In this document: positions 11,850 to 22,340 of the stretch, one piece after another
Position numbering within the stretch: position 1 is the stretch's first letter
Layout of the letters: each line of letters starts with the position of its first letter
Source: Maratus speciosus
Lineage: Eukaryota > Arthropoda > Arachnida > Araneae > Salticidae
Assembly (NCBI GenBank): GCA_963932465.1
Contig: OZ010791.1
Span: 156,668,012-156,732,011, forward strand
Direction: 5' to 3'
DNA: 64,000 nucleotides
Position numbers and translations under genes: made by a program
Notes under the pieces: generated by a model
What the model was told of the DNA's origin: nothing
The model's input: the letters and a program-made list of their open reading frames with translations, nothing else
Database searches by the model: none

Positions 11850-12810
11850 TAAAACGGTTTAAAAAGCTAAGGTTTAAAAAAGAAATTGTGCCCCCCCCCC
11901 AAAAAAAAACATAAAATTTCTTGCACCATTCTTTTAAAAACTTTTTATTATATGTTATAAACTATCTTAAAGTTTTAAACAGATCGCCGTGTTAGATTTT
12001 CTAATTTAAATAAAATCGTGTTCTTTTAGTTTCACGTTCCACCACCAGGGAGCGCACTCTATTCTTACAAAACTGTATCTGAACGAAACTCCGTTAAAAA
12101 ACCCATCCGTAGATATATTAGTCGAGAGGATGACGGTCTTAAACAACAATTTAAGGTATTTTCTGAAATTACTATTTGAAAATAGTGGTATTAACACTTA
12201 TGAAATTTTTATATTGAACAAGTAGCATTTATCTCAGGACTCGGTCAAAAAAAGTACATAAAACGGTAAAAAACGCTAAGGTTAAAATAAAATTTAACGC
12301 CCCCCCCCCCTCTTTTCCGAAATTTATCATGCCATTAGTTTTAAAACTTTTTATTATATGTTATAAACTATCTTAAAGTTTAAAACAGATCGCCTTGTTA
12401 GATTTCCTAATTTAAATAAAATCGCAGTCTGTTAGTTCCACATTCTACCACCAGGGGGCGCACTCTATTTTTAGCAAAAGTGTATCTGAACGAAACTCCT
12501 TTCCGCAACTTATCCGTAGATACATTAGTCGAGGAGGTGGCGGTCTTAAACATCAATTTATGATATTTGCTGAAATTACTATTCTAAAATAGTGGTATCA
12601 ACACTTATGAATTTTTTTATATCGAATAAGTAATATTTATCTCATCACGCCGTCAAAAAACTGCACGCAAAACGGTAGAGAACGCTACAGTTTAAAAATA
12701 GTCTTAAGCAAGAATTTAAGATATTTGCTGAAATTACAATTCGAAAATAGTGGTATCAACAGTTTTGAAATATTTATGTTGAATAAGTAAAATTTATGTC
12801 GTATTTTTAT
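11850..12810. repeat. ~406-bp tandem repeat with CTCF-like motif
   Basis: Two near-complete copies (about 11850-12258 and 12260-12667) and a third that is internally deleted (12669-12810). Landmarks repeat in order: aaacggt, a C homopolymer, ttattatatgttataaacta, taaaatcg, the GC-rich box, and tagtggtatcaacac. The GC-rich box reads CCACCAGGGAGCGC at 12042-12055 and CCACCAGGGGGCGC at 12448-12461. No coding potential. Confidence 0.75.
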
Positions 12811-12850
12811 AAATGTGACACCTTTCTGAACAATGCTTTAAAAACGATCG

Positions 12851-13110
12851 GAAAAATTGCTTAAAATACACAAGTTAGAGACCGAAGGGGTAAATATAAA
12901 ACTTTTTGAATTTTTTATTATTTGTCGTGTGATCACAAGTGTGCAAAAGTGTAAGTATGCAAAGTATGCTATAAGTATATAAAATTTCAAGTCTCTAATT
13001 TAATTAGGGAATGAGTTAGAAAAATTGCTTAAAATGCACAAGTTAGAGACCGGAGGGGTAAATATAAGACTTTTTAAAATTTTTATGATTTGCCGTTTGA
13101 TCGCAAGTGT
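12851..13110. repeat. ~167-bp direct duplication
   Basis: gaaaaattgcttaaaatacac and the following ~90 bp, including caagttagagaccg and ggggtaaatataa, at 12851 recur at 13018 with about 8 percent differences. Noncoding. 13110-13586 is AT-rich with nothing recognised. Confidence 0.7.
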
Positions 13111-13586
13111 TCAGCGATAAGTTGAAATAGGGAGAAAAATCGATTATTTCAACTTAATTTTATCAGGGTTCAAAATCTTTATTTACAGTGCATTATTTAG
13201 TATTTAAACCATTATTTACATACTAAAATAATTAAAAATTACATAAAAGAACTATATGATTCGATACCAAATTATAAAAATAAGTTTAATAACAATAAAA
13301 GAATGAGATAATTAAATTTGGGGGAATTTTATTGAACTCAATTTCTATTAAATGTGTATCCCAACAATTTATTTTTCGTGAACAAAGATATTTTTATTAA
13401 TTTACATTTAAAAAGAAAATTTCACTATATTTCATTGAGAATTCTGCACAAATTAAGCGAATAGGTTTTTCAAAATTGTGATTGTTCATTTATTTTTCAG
13501 TGTTTTTCTTTATTAATATGTAAATGTATAATATAAAAATAGTGAATAATTGTACCCATATGCACTTCACAATTCTCTCTAAAAAT

Positions 13587-14054
13587 ATTGCTTTGTTATT
13601 GTAATTTATTTGGAAGATATTTAAAGTATAAAAACTTAAAATCCAATTTTCTACACTCTCAAAAAAACTTTCTCCAGTTTACGGAAATTCTACTGGCAGC
13701 AGTGCTACCGGCATATTTCCCTGAATTTACAAATATCCGTTTTCTTTTCCTCCGTTACAGGATGTAAAATATCCGTCCATTGAAGAAAGTTGGGAAAAAG
13801 CAAAAGGGGACGACGTTGGTATTGCTTTGTTATTGTAATTTATTTGGAAGATATTTAAAGTATAAAAACTTAAAATCCAATTTTCTACACTCTCAAAAAA
13901 ACTTTCTTCAAATTCCGGAAATTCTACTGGCAGCAGTGTTGCCGGTATATTTCCGTGAATTTACAAATATCCGTTTTCTTTTCCTCCGTTACAGGAGGTA
14001 AAATATCCGTCCATTGAAGAAAGTTGGGAAAAAGCAAAAGGGGACGACGTTGGA
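13587..14054. repeat. 234-bp perfect-period tandem duplication
   Basis: Copy 1 (13587-13820) and copy 2 (13821-14054) abut exactly and differ at only a handful of bases, for example ctccagtttacgg against cttcaaattccgg. Each includes tacactctcaaaaaaact, the apparent terminal motif of a larger element whose other end may be agtttttctgacagtgca at 14803-14820. No genuine gene; the open frame in copy 2 is a by-product. Confidence 0.8.
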
Positions 14055-14820
14055 TTCGAACCAGCCATGTCAGCGTTTCATTACGAACGCGCTAGCAATA
14101 AGCTATAGTTGAACAACAGTAAAAGGCTTTGAAGTAAATATGTTTGCTTCAGGTGGGTATGACTGGATCAATTTCTTTAAAACTTTTCATTTTGAAGTTC
14201 ATTTCGGGAAGATTTCGTCTTTAATGACATTGTGGCCGGGGTTTTTATACTTTAGTATTAATATAGTGTAGAAATATGAAGTTTCAATAGTTTTAGGTAG
14301 ATTGCTAAAGGTAAAATACGAATATTATATTTTTATTCGATAAGATTTTTTTGAGTAATATTGATTTTTTTCATTTAATTTTCTTAATTAAAATATCTTT
14401 TAAATGTGTTCATTTAAAGTATATTTTAAATGGAAATATTATTTATAAACAACTTTATAAATTCAACTTTATTTAACTTTATTCAACTTTAAAAAATAAA
14501 TTGCGAGTGCTTTTGAATGAAAGAGAAAAGTAATTGTTATTTATTTTGAAATTCGAAAACTTTTTTCTTTTTTAATTAAATTAGAAATCTTAATTTTTAG
14601 AATTTTTAGAATTTTTGGTTTTTCATTTTTAAAATAAATTCGGATTTATTATCAATAGACCCAATACGCATGCGTGCTAGGAATGAACGGAATTTCTCCC
14701 TCTTTTTTAGACGTTCGGGGAGAATTCACGGATAAAACATGTTTTCTAGGAGTACGGAAATTATTTGTTAAAATATGAGGAATAATTTAGTGTACATTGA
14801 CGAGTTTTTCTGACAGTGCA
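13652..14820. mobile_element. Possible inverted-end DNA element
   Basis: The left end tacactctcaaaaaaact (13652) and right end agtttttctgacagtgca (14803-14820) are imperfect inverse matches (about 14 of 18). The interior includes half of the 234-bp duplication and a tRNA-like segment and has no transposase. Weak; the match could be fortuitous. Confidence 0.3.
14050..14108 (-). repeat. tRNA-like fragment (SINE-like)
   Basis: On the minus strand: a D-arm-like gctagcgcg, an anticodon-arm-like inverted pair gcgtt/aacgc, then the B-box-like ggttcgaatcc. The 5' acceptor region is not convincing, so this is a tRNA-derived repeat or pseudo-tRNA rather than a functional tRNA gene. 14109-14972 otherwise holds only AT-rich sequence. 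Confidence 0.45.
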
Positions 14821-14972
14821 CAGCGCGGCTTTTTCCCCTCCCAGTTATTATTATATTTTAAAGGTTTATTTTCGTATGAATCCTATGTGAATCTTTTATC
14901 AAAACAAATTAGAATTTATATGTATTAAAGCTTTTTTTCAACAACAACAACAAAAAAAGCTATTACGATATA

Positions 14973-16374
14973 GGGGAGGTGGGGGATGAATGGGACATTT
15001 TTACAAAAATATTTTTTTATATCTTTTTATTTAAGTTACTATCAATATTATATATCACATTTCATACATTAGGTATTTGCCAACATATATGAACAATATT
15101 TATTCTAGATTAGGATTTATTCATAAAAATATTATGAAATCAAAAAACGTTCCTCCCTGTCCCAATCATCCCCACAGCAGGGATGAATGGGACACTAATA
15201 GGGATGGATGGGACACAAAGATTTTCCTCCCTGTATTCAATTTTACCTAATTAAAATTTACAATTATAACCTTATATGAAAATTATATTTGTAATATATG
15301 ATTTTACAGCACGAATCGATATGTTTTTTTTTCAATAACTTCTTTTATTGCAGTTTTAACTTTTAATGCGGACTTCGGCTATCAACCTGTTCTTTTTTTC
15401 CACTTATGAGGCATTTTAGATTTGAAATGAAAGTGCAAAATGTCTTTTAAATATAGCATAGCTAATAATTTTCAATCACAACTTATTAATATTAATTAAA
15501 TGTATCGTAGAAACATGCAGAACGGAAATTATTGTGTCGATCGGAAAGTCATGTCGTGTTGGGAAAATCAATTCCTACCGGAAAATCTGCCCGATAATTA
15601 TTAGACATTAGATATCGGAATCAATGTCTAATAATTAAATGATTGAATTTTCCGGTACGAATTGATTTTCCCAACACGACCTGACTTTCCGATTGACCCA
15701 ATATGTTAGGGGTGGGGATTTATTTGTGCAACATTTCAAAATTCAATATAATTTCCCCCATTTGATCAATACACATATACTATTTTTATCAATTTTATCT
15801 ATTTTGATTAAGTTTTAGTACCAATGTTTTGATAATCCATTCATAATTATTACAATACAGTAAGTAACACTCAGAAATTTTAAACAATAACAACTCATAT
15901 AATACTACTTAATACTATTAATTGACGTAAATTATTGATTTATCATCCTATATAATACTATTTAATTAATAAATAAAATTTTCAACATCTCTAGGGAGGA
16001 GTGAGAATGTCCCAATCATCCCCATGATGCATAATATCCCTTCTCAGCCATTTTACCTCAAAAATTATTTTGTCACAATGGTTACTATTCATTCATTTTA
16101 ATTATTGATATTGAACCTTAAAATAAATAACTACAACATAGCTTAATTTTTTTATATTGTATAAGATATTTCACATCTTCAAATGTAAAAAAAACTTACT
16201 TTTAAGCAGAGATTTCAGAAAATGCAACTTTGAAGGAAAATGAAAACAGCAATGTGGTCCTACTTTTAGTTCTGAAGCACACTGTGGTAGAGGTATATGG
16301 GGTTAGGAAGCAATTTAAAATAAATGTTTATTGCCTGAAATATTGAGAATGTCCCATACATCCCCTAGCTCCCC
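14973..16374. mobile_element. 1.4-kb inverted-repeat element, TA-flanked, non-autonomous
   Basis: The ends read GGGGAG, three bases, GGGGATG, one base, ATGGGACATT and its inverse, about 28 bp with few mismatches, each flanked by TA (14971-14972 and 16375-16376). The motif GGGATGAATGGGAC or its inverse recurs inside, near 15157, 15181, 15203 and 16005, like subterminal transposase-binding repeats. No transposase is visible. TA flanks suggest the Tc1/mariner superfamily, but the termini are not a mariner type I can name. Confidence 0.65.
15540..15693. repeat. Nested 154-bp foldback (hairpin MITE)
   Basis: Left arm atcggaaagtcatgtcgtgt onward and its inverse ending at 15693 pair over roughly 65-70 bp with a short centre (agatatcggaatc). 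It lies inside the 14973-16374 element. Noncoding. Confidence 0.75.
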
Positions 16375-16463
16375 TACATCAAATTTCTTTTACAAACAAA
16401 ATTATACGAAAACTTGGCCGATATCTAAAAATTGCATGTTAAAATAAATATAAAAAAAAAATG

Positions 16464-16822
16464 TATTTACCCTAGCTATAGTGACGTATTACAGAAATAC
16501 CCCAGTTCTGGTGAATTATACTTATAAAATTAGCAGTACAACAAGAATTTCAGAGAGCAGAACGCACCTCAAAAAAGGAGCTTTTTTCTTTATTTTAAAA
16601 GTTATTTACAAGAACAAAGCAACAAAACAAAATTTCGAAAGATCGTGTAACAGTCTGTACAAGTCAACTTTATTAAATATACTAGAAATGTTATATAGAA
16701 AAATGTTATATATTTGGACTTATAAGAATTTTCGATACTAAATAAAAGGAAATGAAAACAACAAAGTGTCTTGCGTAACTGACATGGAAAATTCACTAGT
16801 TTAAATACATCTTAAAATGAAT

Positions 16823-16867
<45 letters not shown>

Positions 16868-18135
16868 GCACTTCTGCATTTACTCTAGTTATAGTCACGT
16901 ATTACAGAAATAGTCCAGTTCTAGTGAATTATACTTATAAAATTAGTAGTACAAGAGTTTCAGAGAGCAGAACGCACCTCAAAAGAGGAGCATTTTTCTT
17001 TATCTTAAAAGTTATTTATATAAGAACAAAGCAACAAAACATAATTTCGAAAGATTATGTAACACTCTGTACGAGTCAAATTTATTAAATATACTAGAAA
17101 TGTTATATAGAAAAATGTTATATATTTGGACTAATGAGAATTTTCGATACTAAATAAAAGGAAATGAAAACAACAAAGTGTCTTGCGTAACTGACATGAA
17201 AAATTCACTAGTTTAAATACATCTTAAAATGAATATTTAAAAAAAAAAAAAAAAAAACATGCACTTCTGCACTTACTCTAGTTATAGTCACGTATTACAG
17301 AAATAGATATTATCTGAATCTGTTCTGGTGAATTATACTTATAAAATTAGTAGTACAAGAGTTTCAGAGAGCCGAACGCACCTCAAAAGAGGAGCTTTTT
17401 CCTTTATCTTAAAAGTTATTTATAAGAACAAAGCAACAAAATATAATTTCGAAAGATCGTGTAACAGTCTATACAAATCAACTTTATTAAATATACTAGA
17501 AATGTTATATGGAAAAATATTATATATTTGGAATTATAAGAATTTTCGCTACTAAATAAAAGGAAATGAAAATAATAAAATGCCTTGCGTAACTGACATG
17601 GAAAATTAACTTCTTTAAATATATCTTAAAATGAATATATTAAAAAAACTGCACTTACTCTATTTATAGTCACGTATTACAGAAATAGCCCAGTTCTGGT
17701 GAATTATACTTATACAATTAGCAGTAGAACAAGAGTTTCAGAGAGCAGAACGCACCTCAAAAATGTACTCCCCCAGTAAAAAAAAGTGTATAAATTATCA
17801 TTTTTATGTCCTCAAAATCAGTAAATATTCATCAAATAAAGACCAATCTGAATATATTTAGCACTCGAACTTCATGTACAGTCTATAAAAGTCAACTTAT
17901 TAAATATACTAGAAATATATGAAAAAATATATAGATTTTGAATTGTAGTATTTTGATACTAAGTAAAATCAAATGAAAATAGAAAAGTGTCTTCCGCAAT
18001 TGACATTGAAAATTTACCAGTTTAAATATTTCCTTTCCCTAAAAAACAAAAGTATAATTCTCTTATTCATGAACTCAAAATCAGTAATATTCGTCAAATA
18101 AAGACTAGTCTGAATACATTAAACACTCGTATCGT
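16464..18135. repeat. ~400-bp satellite-like tandem array
   Basis: The landmark cgtattacagaaata recurs at about 16485, 16899, 17291 and 17681 (spacings 414, 392, 390). Copies 1-3 are well conserved and carry a poly-A tract of variable length near their ends (up to ~40 A at 16829-16865). Copy 4 is degenerate and followed by a smaller duplication (17815-17875 and 18066-18130). Related 75-86 codon frames in copies 1 and 3 follow from the repeat; a frame is missing in copy 2, so coding is unlikely. Confidence 0.8.
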
Positions 18136-19379
18136 AGGTATTGTGCAAACTTTTCGGTAAATGAGAATAATTATCATCCTTCACCGTGATTCTTTCATTG
18201 AAATGAATATTAATTATCTTTTATTCACATTTTAATAAAATTCATTAAGAAATAAATTCAATGCTTTTGAAGCGAAAAGCAATTTTAACATCGTAACTCT
18301 TTCATTAAGGCAAAAGGGGCTTCAAGCAATATTCCATTCAAGCAGTGGTGATGATATTCTTGTAATATGAGAGCTTTTCGTGAATTATCATTGTCTCCAT
18401 ACCATCACCAGTCTTATCATGTCGCATCTACTTATTGTGATGAACGTCACACGCATATTCTCTTAACGTTCTTGGTAACAACTGAATTTCTTAGCTGTAA
18501 ATTATATGCGCAAAGATTTTAATGATGTTGTAAGCACAATACGCTTAACTTAATTAAATGCAAGTGAGAACAAGGTATTGAGTTTCATTGGTGCCGTGAA
18601 GAATGTTTGCGAGCGTAATGATAAATAAAAACATTTTTACAATCAATCAAAATAAAAGTGTATTTTTTAAAAAAGTATTGCATGCTTGATTTTTTATTTA
18701 TAAATTATTTTCTACTTTATAGCCGTTAAATTATTTCTGTGTTGCCGTTGGGCATATTTTGGCGATTTTTTATTGACGCATCAATAAATCCATTGTTTTT
18801 TTTTAGTTACAGGAAATATTTGACGATTTATAAACTGTGGTGTTCATAATTGAAAAATGCCTTAAAATTAATGTATTAATTTATAATTAAGTTGTAAAAA
18901 TATTAAAATGTTGTATTCTCATCTGAAACACACCTTTGTACATAATTTATATCAGGAATTAGGTTAAAAATCGAGTGCAAAAATTTCATCTTTACATACA
19001 AAAAAAAAAAAAAAAGGTTCATTTAAATAAAAGAGTGTAAAAATATTTTCATGTTTCATTACTTTTACTCAGGTGAGGGAATTTTTTTAACCATTATCTT
19101 TCCAAATAATAAAACCAAAATAAATAAATAAATAAATAAAATAAAAATAAAGTGAAGTTCTTTTTCAAAATTTAGAAAGTAAACACTTTCTTCTCTCAGT
19201 ATGAAAGCGTCAATTAAACTTGTGCTGAGCAAACAGACCAGTCTTTCTTAATCAGAATTCCTAGCGAAGCAAACCATTCTTCAGGCTGCTGTTGTGTTTA
19301 GGACTGTGGTGGTCTATAAAAATATTTAATAAATATAAACTTTGTGTTAAAATAGCAATTAAAGCCTTTGTGCAGGAAA
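18136..19379. other. AT-rich spacer
   Basis: No gene, RNA or element recognised. Contains short A tracts and an (AAAT)n stretch near 19117-19145. Confidence 0.5.
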
Positions 19380-20350
19380 ATTGAAATGCAGTAAACCAAC
19401 GTTTAAAATGCACAAATAATGCGTGAAAAAGCAGCAAACAGCTGTTTCGAATCTACAGCGAGATTCTTCTTCAGTGCAAGAGAGGGAAAAAAGGAACAGC
19501 GTGCTAGAAAAAGCAAGGCTGAGCAAAATGATAGACAGAGACGCGCTGCCTTATATACCCTATGCGGGTAGCGAAAGCGCCAGAAACAACCAATGAGAGA
19601 GAAGCAATGGAAACGACTGGGTGGACAAGTAGCGACATCTACCGGAAAAGGAGAGAAAATGAAACCAAAAAAGAGGAAATTAAATTAATGCTTTCCAAAT
19701 ACTTGGAAAATCTGGAGTACTAGATAAGTCATTGACTAAAGAGTGAGAATTTTTAATGATGTGGTAAGCTTCCCAAAAATCAAGATCAAGGTTAGAAGAA
19801 CATTTTTGGATAATGGTGGCTGAGGAAAAATCGAACCTATGTTGAGAAGACCAAGAATGTTGAGCAATAGAAGAACGTTTGAGCTCCTGATTTTTAACAT
19901 AACCTTCATGCTCTTTTAAACGAAATCTAAGAGCACGTTTAGTCTGGCCAATATAAGAAAGGCCACATTGGCAAGAGATTTGGTAAATACCCCAGTTATC
20001 TAGGCGATCAATGGGGTGTTTGCGATTTGAAAAAGTGATTTTATTAACAGGAGAAAAAATAACATTAAAATCAAACCTTCTTAAGATTTTAGCAACTTGC
20101 TGACTGATTTTAGGAAAAAATGGTAACACAACTGAAGTATTAGAGTTGGAATTAGAATGCTTTTCAGAATGTACGGATTTCGTCAATTTCTTATAAATAG
20201 AATCCATAATATTAGAGGAATAACCACGATCAACAGCAATAGCTTTGAGGTAATTAAGTTCAGCACTAAGTAACTGAGGAGTGGAACAAACATTGGTAGA
20301 CCGAAAAACAAAAGTATTGAAAGCAGCGAATTTCTGGTTAGGGGGATGAG
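19380..20350 (-). mobile_element. Penelope-like element, 5'-truncated copy, inverted partner
   Basis: This ~970-bp copy lies head to head with the plus-strand copy that follows. It contains only the endonuclease end of the ORF and the 3' end/terminal sequence, and is truncated at about 20350 inside the coding region. It matches 20850-21818 in inverse with only a few differences. It carries the same TATA-like ttatata (19551-19557, minus sense) and the same hammerhead-like motif (19444-19474). Head-to-head partial copies are common for Penelope-like elements (family knowledge). Confidence 0.85.
19680..20350 (-). pseudogene. GIY-YIG endonuclease end of Penelope-like ORF (truncated)
   Basis: Open reading on the minus strand begins in unrelated sequence across the junction; element-encoded residues start at SHPPNQKFAAF, just below 20350. 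The GIY-YIG core is intact: NWGIYQISCQCG then SYIGQTKRALRFRLKEH, including the Cys-x-Cys typical of the Penelope group. The RT domain is missing, so no complete protein can be made. Against the plus copy I see about half a dozen residue differences (for example NRKHPID against NLKHPID and LDLDFW against LALDFW). Confidence 0.85.
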
Positions 20351-20351
20351 A

Positions 20352-21518
20352 AGTGTTCCGGATGACGTTTCGGTTGAGGGGGCTTTGGATTGCCTCAAGA
20401 ACAGGCTTTGTGAATTCCATTTCTCTTATTTTGAAATCGAGGAACTTATCCTTCTCATTCGCGCTTGCTTGTCACAAAATACTTTTGTTTTCAATGGTAA
20501 TTTCTTCCGCATGATTGATGGTTTGGCTATGGGTAATCCTCTTAGTCCAATTTTATGCGATATTTATATGCACTATTTTGAGGTCAAACTTTTTGAAATT
20601 TTAAAATTTCCGTTCTATGTTCGTTATGTTGATGATGTTTATGTCCTGGTTGAAATAAATTCGGATATTAATCATATTCTCTCTATTATGAATTCCATCG
20701 ATCCCTGCATTCAATTTACCTCTGAAATTGAGACCAATAACTGTCTTTCTTTCCTCGATGTCCTTGTTATTCGTTGTGAAAATGGCTTTCAGACTACCGT
20801 CTTTCGTAAACCTTTTGCTGTCAGTCTTCCACCTCACAGGCATTCTTCTCATCCCCCTAACCAGAAATTCGCTGCTTTCAATACTTTTGTTTTTCGGACT
20901 ACCAATGTTTGTTCCACTCCTCAGTTACTTAGTGCTGAACTTAATTACCTCAAAGCTATTGCTGTTGATCGTGGTTATTCCTCTAATATTATGAATTCTA
21001 TTTATAAGAAATTGACGAAATCCGTCCATTCTGAAAAGCATTCTAATTCCAACTCTAATACCTCAGTTGTGTTACCATTTTTTCCTAAAATCAGTCAGCA
21101 AGTTGCTAAAATCTTAAGAAGGTTTGATTTTAATGTTATTTTTTCTCCTGTTAATAAAATCACTTTTTCAAATCTCAAACACCCCATTGATCGCCTAGAT
21201 AACTGGGGTATTTACCAAATCTCTTGCCAATGTGGCCTTTCTTATATTGGCCAGACTAAACGTGCTCTTAGATTTCGTTTAAAAGAGCATGAAGGTTATG
21301 TTAAAAATCAGGAGCTCAAACGTTCTTCTATTGCTCAACATTCTTGGTCTTCTCAACATAGGTTCGATTTTTCCTCAGCCACCATTATCCAAAAATGTTC
21401 TTCTAACCTTGCTCTTGACTTTTGGGAAGCTTACCACATCATTAAAAATTCTTACTCTTTAGTCAATGACTTATCTAGTACTCCAGATTTTCCAAGTATT
21501 TGGAAAGCATTAATTTAA
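20352..21518 (+). CDS. Penelope-like RT (C-terminal part) with GIY-YIG endonuclease, partial
   Basis: Continuous frame of about 390 codons; the nominal first codons (from 20346) lie in the partner copy, so the true N-terminus is missing. The RT region has GLAMGNPLSP (about residues 59-68) and the catalytic YVDD (94-97), followed by SFLDVLV. The GIY-YIG nuclease has GIY (288-290) and YIG (300-302), then an Arg-rich RALRFRLKEH segment. Penelope-like elements pair a telomerase-related RT with this nuclease (family knowledge). The early RT motifs, including the first catalytic Asp, are absent, so polymerase activity is not expected, although the nuclease domain reads intact. The stop is the TAA after WKALI. 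Confidence 0.88.
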   Translation, partial: SVPDDVSVEGALDCLKNRLCEFHFSYFEIEELILLIRACLSQNTFVFNGNFFRMIDGLAMGNPLSPILCDIYMHYFEVKLFEILKFPFYVRYVDDVYVLVEINSDINHILSIMNSIDPCIQFTSEIETNNCLSFLDVLVIRCENGFQTTVFRKPFAVSLPPHRHSSHPPNQKFAAFNTFVFRTTNVCSTPQLLSAELNYLKAIAVDRGYSSNIMNSIYKKLTKSVHSEKHSNSNSNTSVVLPFFPKISQQVAKILRRFDFNVIFSPVNKITFSNLKHPIDRLDNWGIYQISCQCGLSYIGQTKRALRFRLKEHEGYVKNQELKRSSIAQHSWSSQHRFDFSSATIIQKCSSNLALDFWEAYHIIKNSYSLVNDLSSTPDFPSIWKALI

Positions 21519-21640
21519 TTTCCTCTTTTTTGGTTTCATTTTCTCTCCTTTTCCGGTAGATGTCGCTACTTGTCCACCCAGTCGTTTCCACTGCTTCTCT
21601 CTCATTGGTTGTTTCTGGCGCTTTCGCTACCCGCATAGGG

Positions 21641-21648
21641 TATATAAG
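21641..21648 (+). promoter_or_regulatory. TATA-like box in Penelope terminal repeat
   Basis: tatataag lies in the shared terminal sequence of both Penelope copies (inverse at 19551-19557). In this family the terminal sequence can act as the promoter for a downstream copy. Inferred from sequence only. Confidence 0.4.
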
Positions 21649-21723
21649 GCAGCGCGTCTCTGTCTATCATTTTGCTCAGCCTTGCTTTTTCTAGCACGCT
21701 GTTCCTTTTTTCCCTCTCTTGCA

Positions 21724-21754
21724 CTGAAGAAGAATCTCGCTGTAGATTCGAAAC
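21724..21754 (+). ncRNA. Hammerhead-ribozyme-like motif in Penelope end
   Basis: CTGAAGA (21724-21730), one A, a perfect 6-bp stem GAATCT/AGATTC closed by CGCTGT (21732-21749), then GAAAC (21750-21754). Downstream, CAGC can pair with GCTG around a 5-base loop. This is the hammerhead layout (CUGANGA, stem II, GAAA, stem III). Imperfections: an extra A after CUGAAGA and no clear A-U closing pair at stem III. Hammerheads in Penelope-like elements are documented. The inverse copy is at 19444-19474. Confidence 0.45.
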
Positions 21755-22079
21755 AGCTGTTCGCTGCTTTTTCACGCATTATTTGTGCATTTTAAACGTT
21801 GGTTTACTGCATTTCAATAAACTTTGTGCTATTTTTTTCGAACAGATATGTAGTTTCTCCATCTACAGGGCTTAATCCGAGAATCTCAAGCTTGGTAAGT
21901 TACAACACCTCTCTGAAATATGCATTAATCGTGCTGAATTACTATGCTTTTCATCAAAATTTTATTTTATTTATGTCTTTTGCATTTAATTAATTTCTGT
22001 ATCGTATTTTAATTTTTATTATTAAATTTTTTCTGCCGCTCAAAGAGTTTTCACTTAAAAATAGAAAGAAAGAATGTAG

Positions 22080-22340
22080 GAAAAAAAGAGAGAAAGGTGT
22101 AGGTGTTCTTTATCACTGCCGAATATCTACACGCGGGATATAGGCAAGAGGGAGTGTGCCCTCCGTGGGGGGTCTTTCTAAGGGTACATAACCCGTATTT
22201 ACGCAAAGGTATCCTAGGTTCTAAGAAAACCATGCAAAACTCCGAACGATTAGGCCGATGGGCGCTATTAGGATCGAACCCAGCCCCTCTCGTCTACCAG
22301 CTTTGAGAGCAGAACCTCTCGGCCACTGGTGGGGCAAAAA
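22080..22340 (-). repeat. tRNA-derived SINE-like repeat
   Basis: On the minus strand a tRNA-like head starts at about 22336: gccccaccagtggccgagag (A-box-like ggccgagaggttc), ending in the B-box-like gggttcgatcc near 22270. A non-tRNA body of ~170 bp follows. No full cloverleaf with a normal anticodon arm could be drawn, so a functional tRNA is not claimed. Confidence 0.5.

Larger units (their letters stand above)
20351..21818 (+). mobile_element. Penelope-like element, 5'-truncated, RT plus endonuclease
   Basis: The plus-strand copy begins abruptly within the reverse transcriptase, runs through the GIY-YIG domain, and ends with ~300 bp of 3' sequence. That sequence contains a TATA-like tatataag (21641-21648) and a hammerhead-like motif (21724-21754). 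Homology with the inverted partner ends after atttcaat at 21818. Truncated at the 5' end, so not autonomous. Confidence 0.88.

Noticed and set aside
16481..17555. Conserved small protein encoded in two copies of the ~400-bp repeat
   Set aside because: The frame is interrupted in the middle copy, and similarity is no higher than that of the flanking noncoding repeat.
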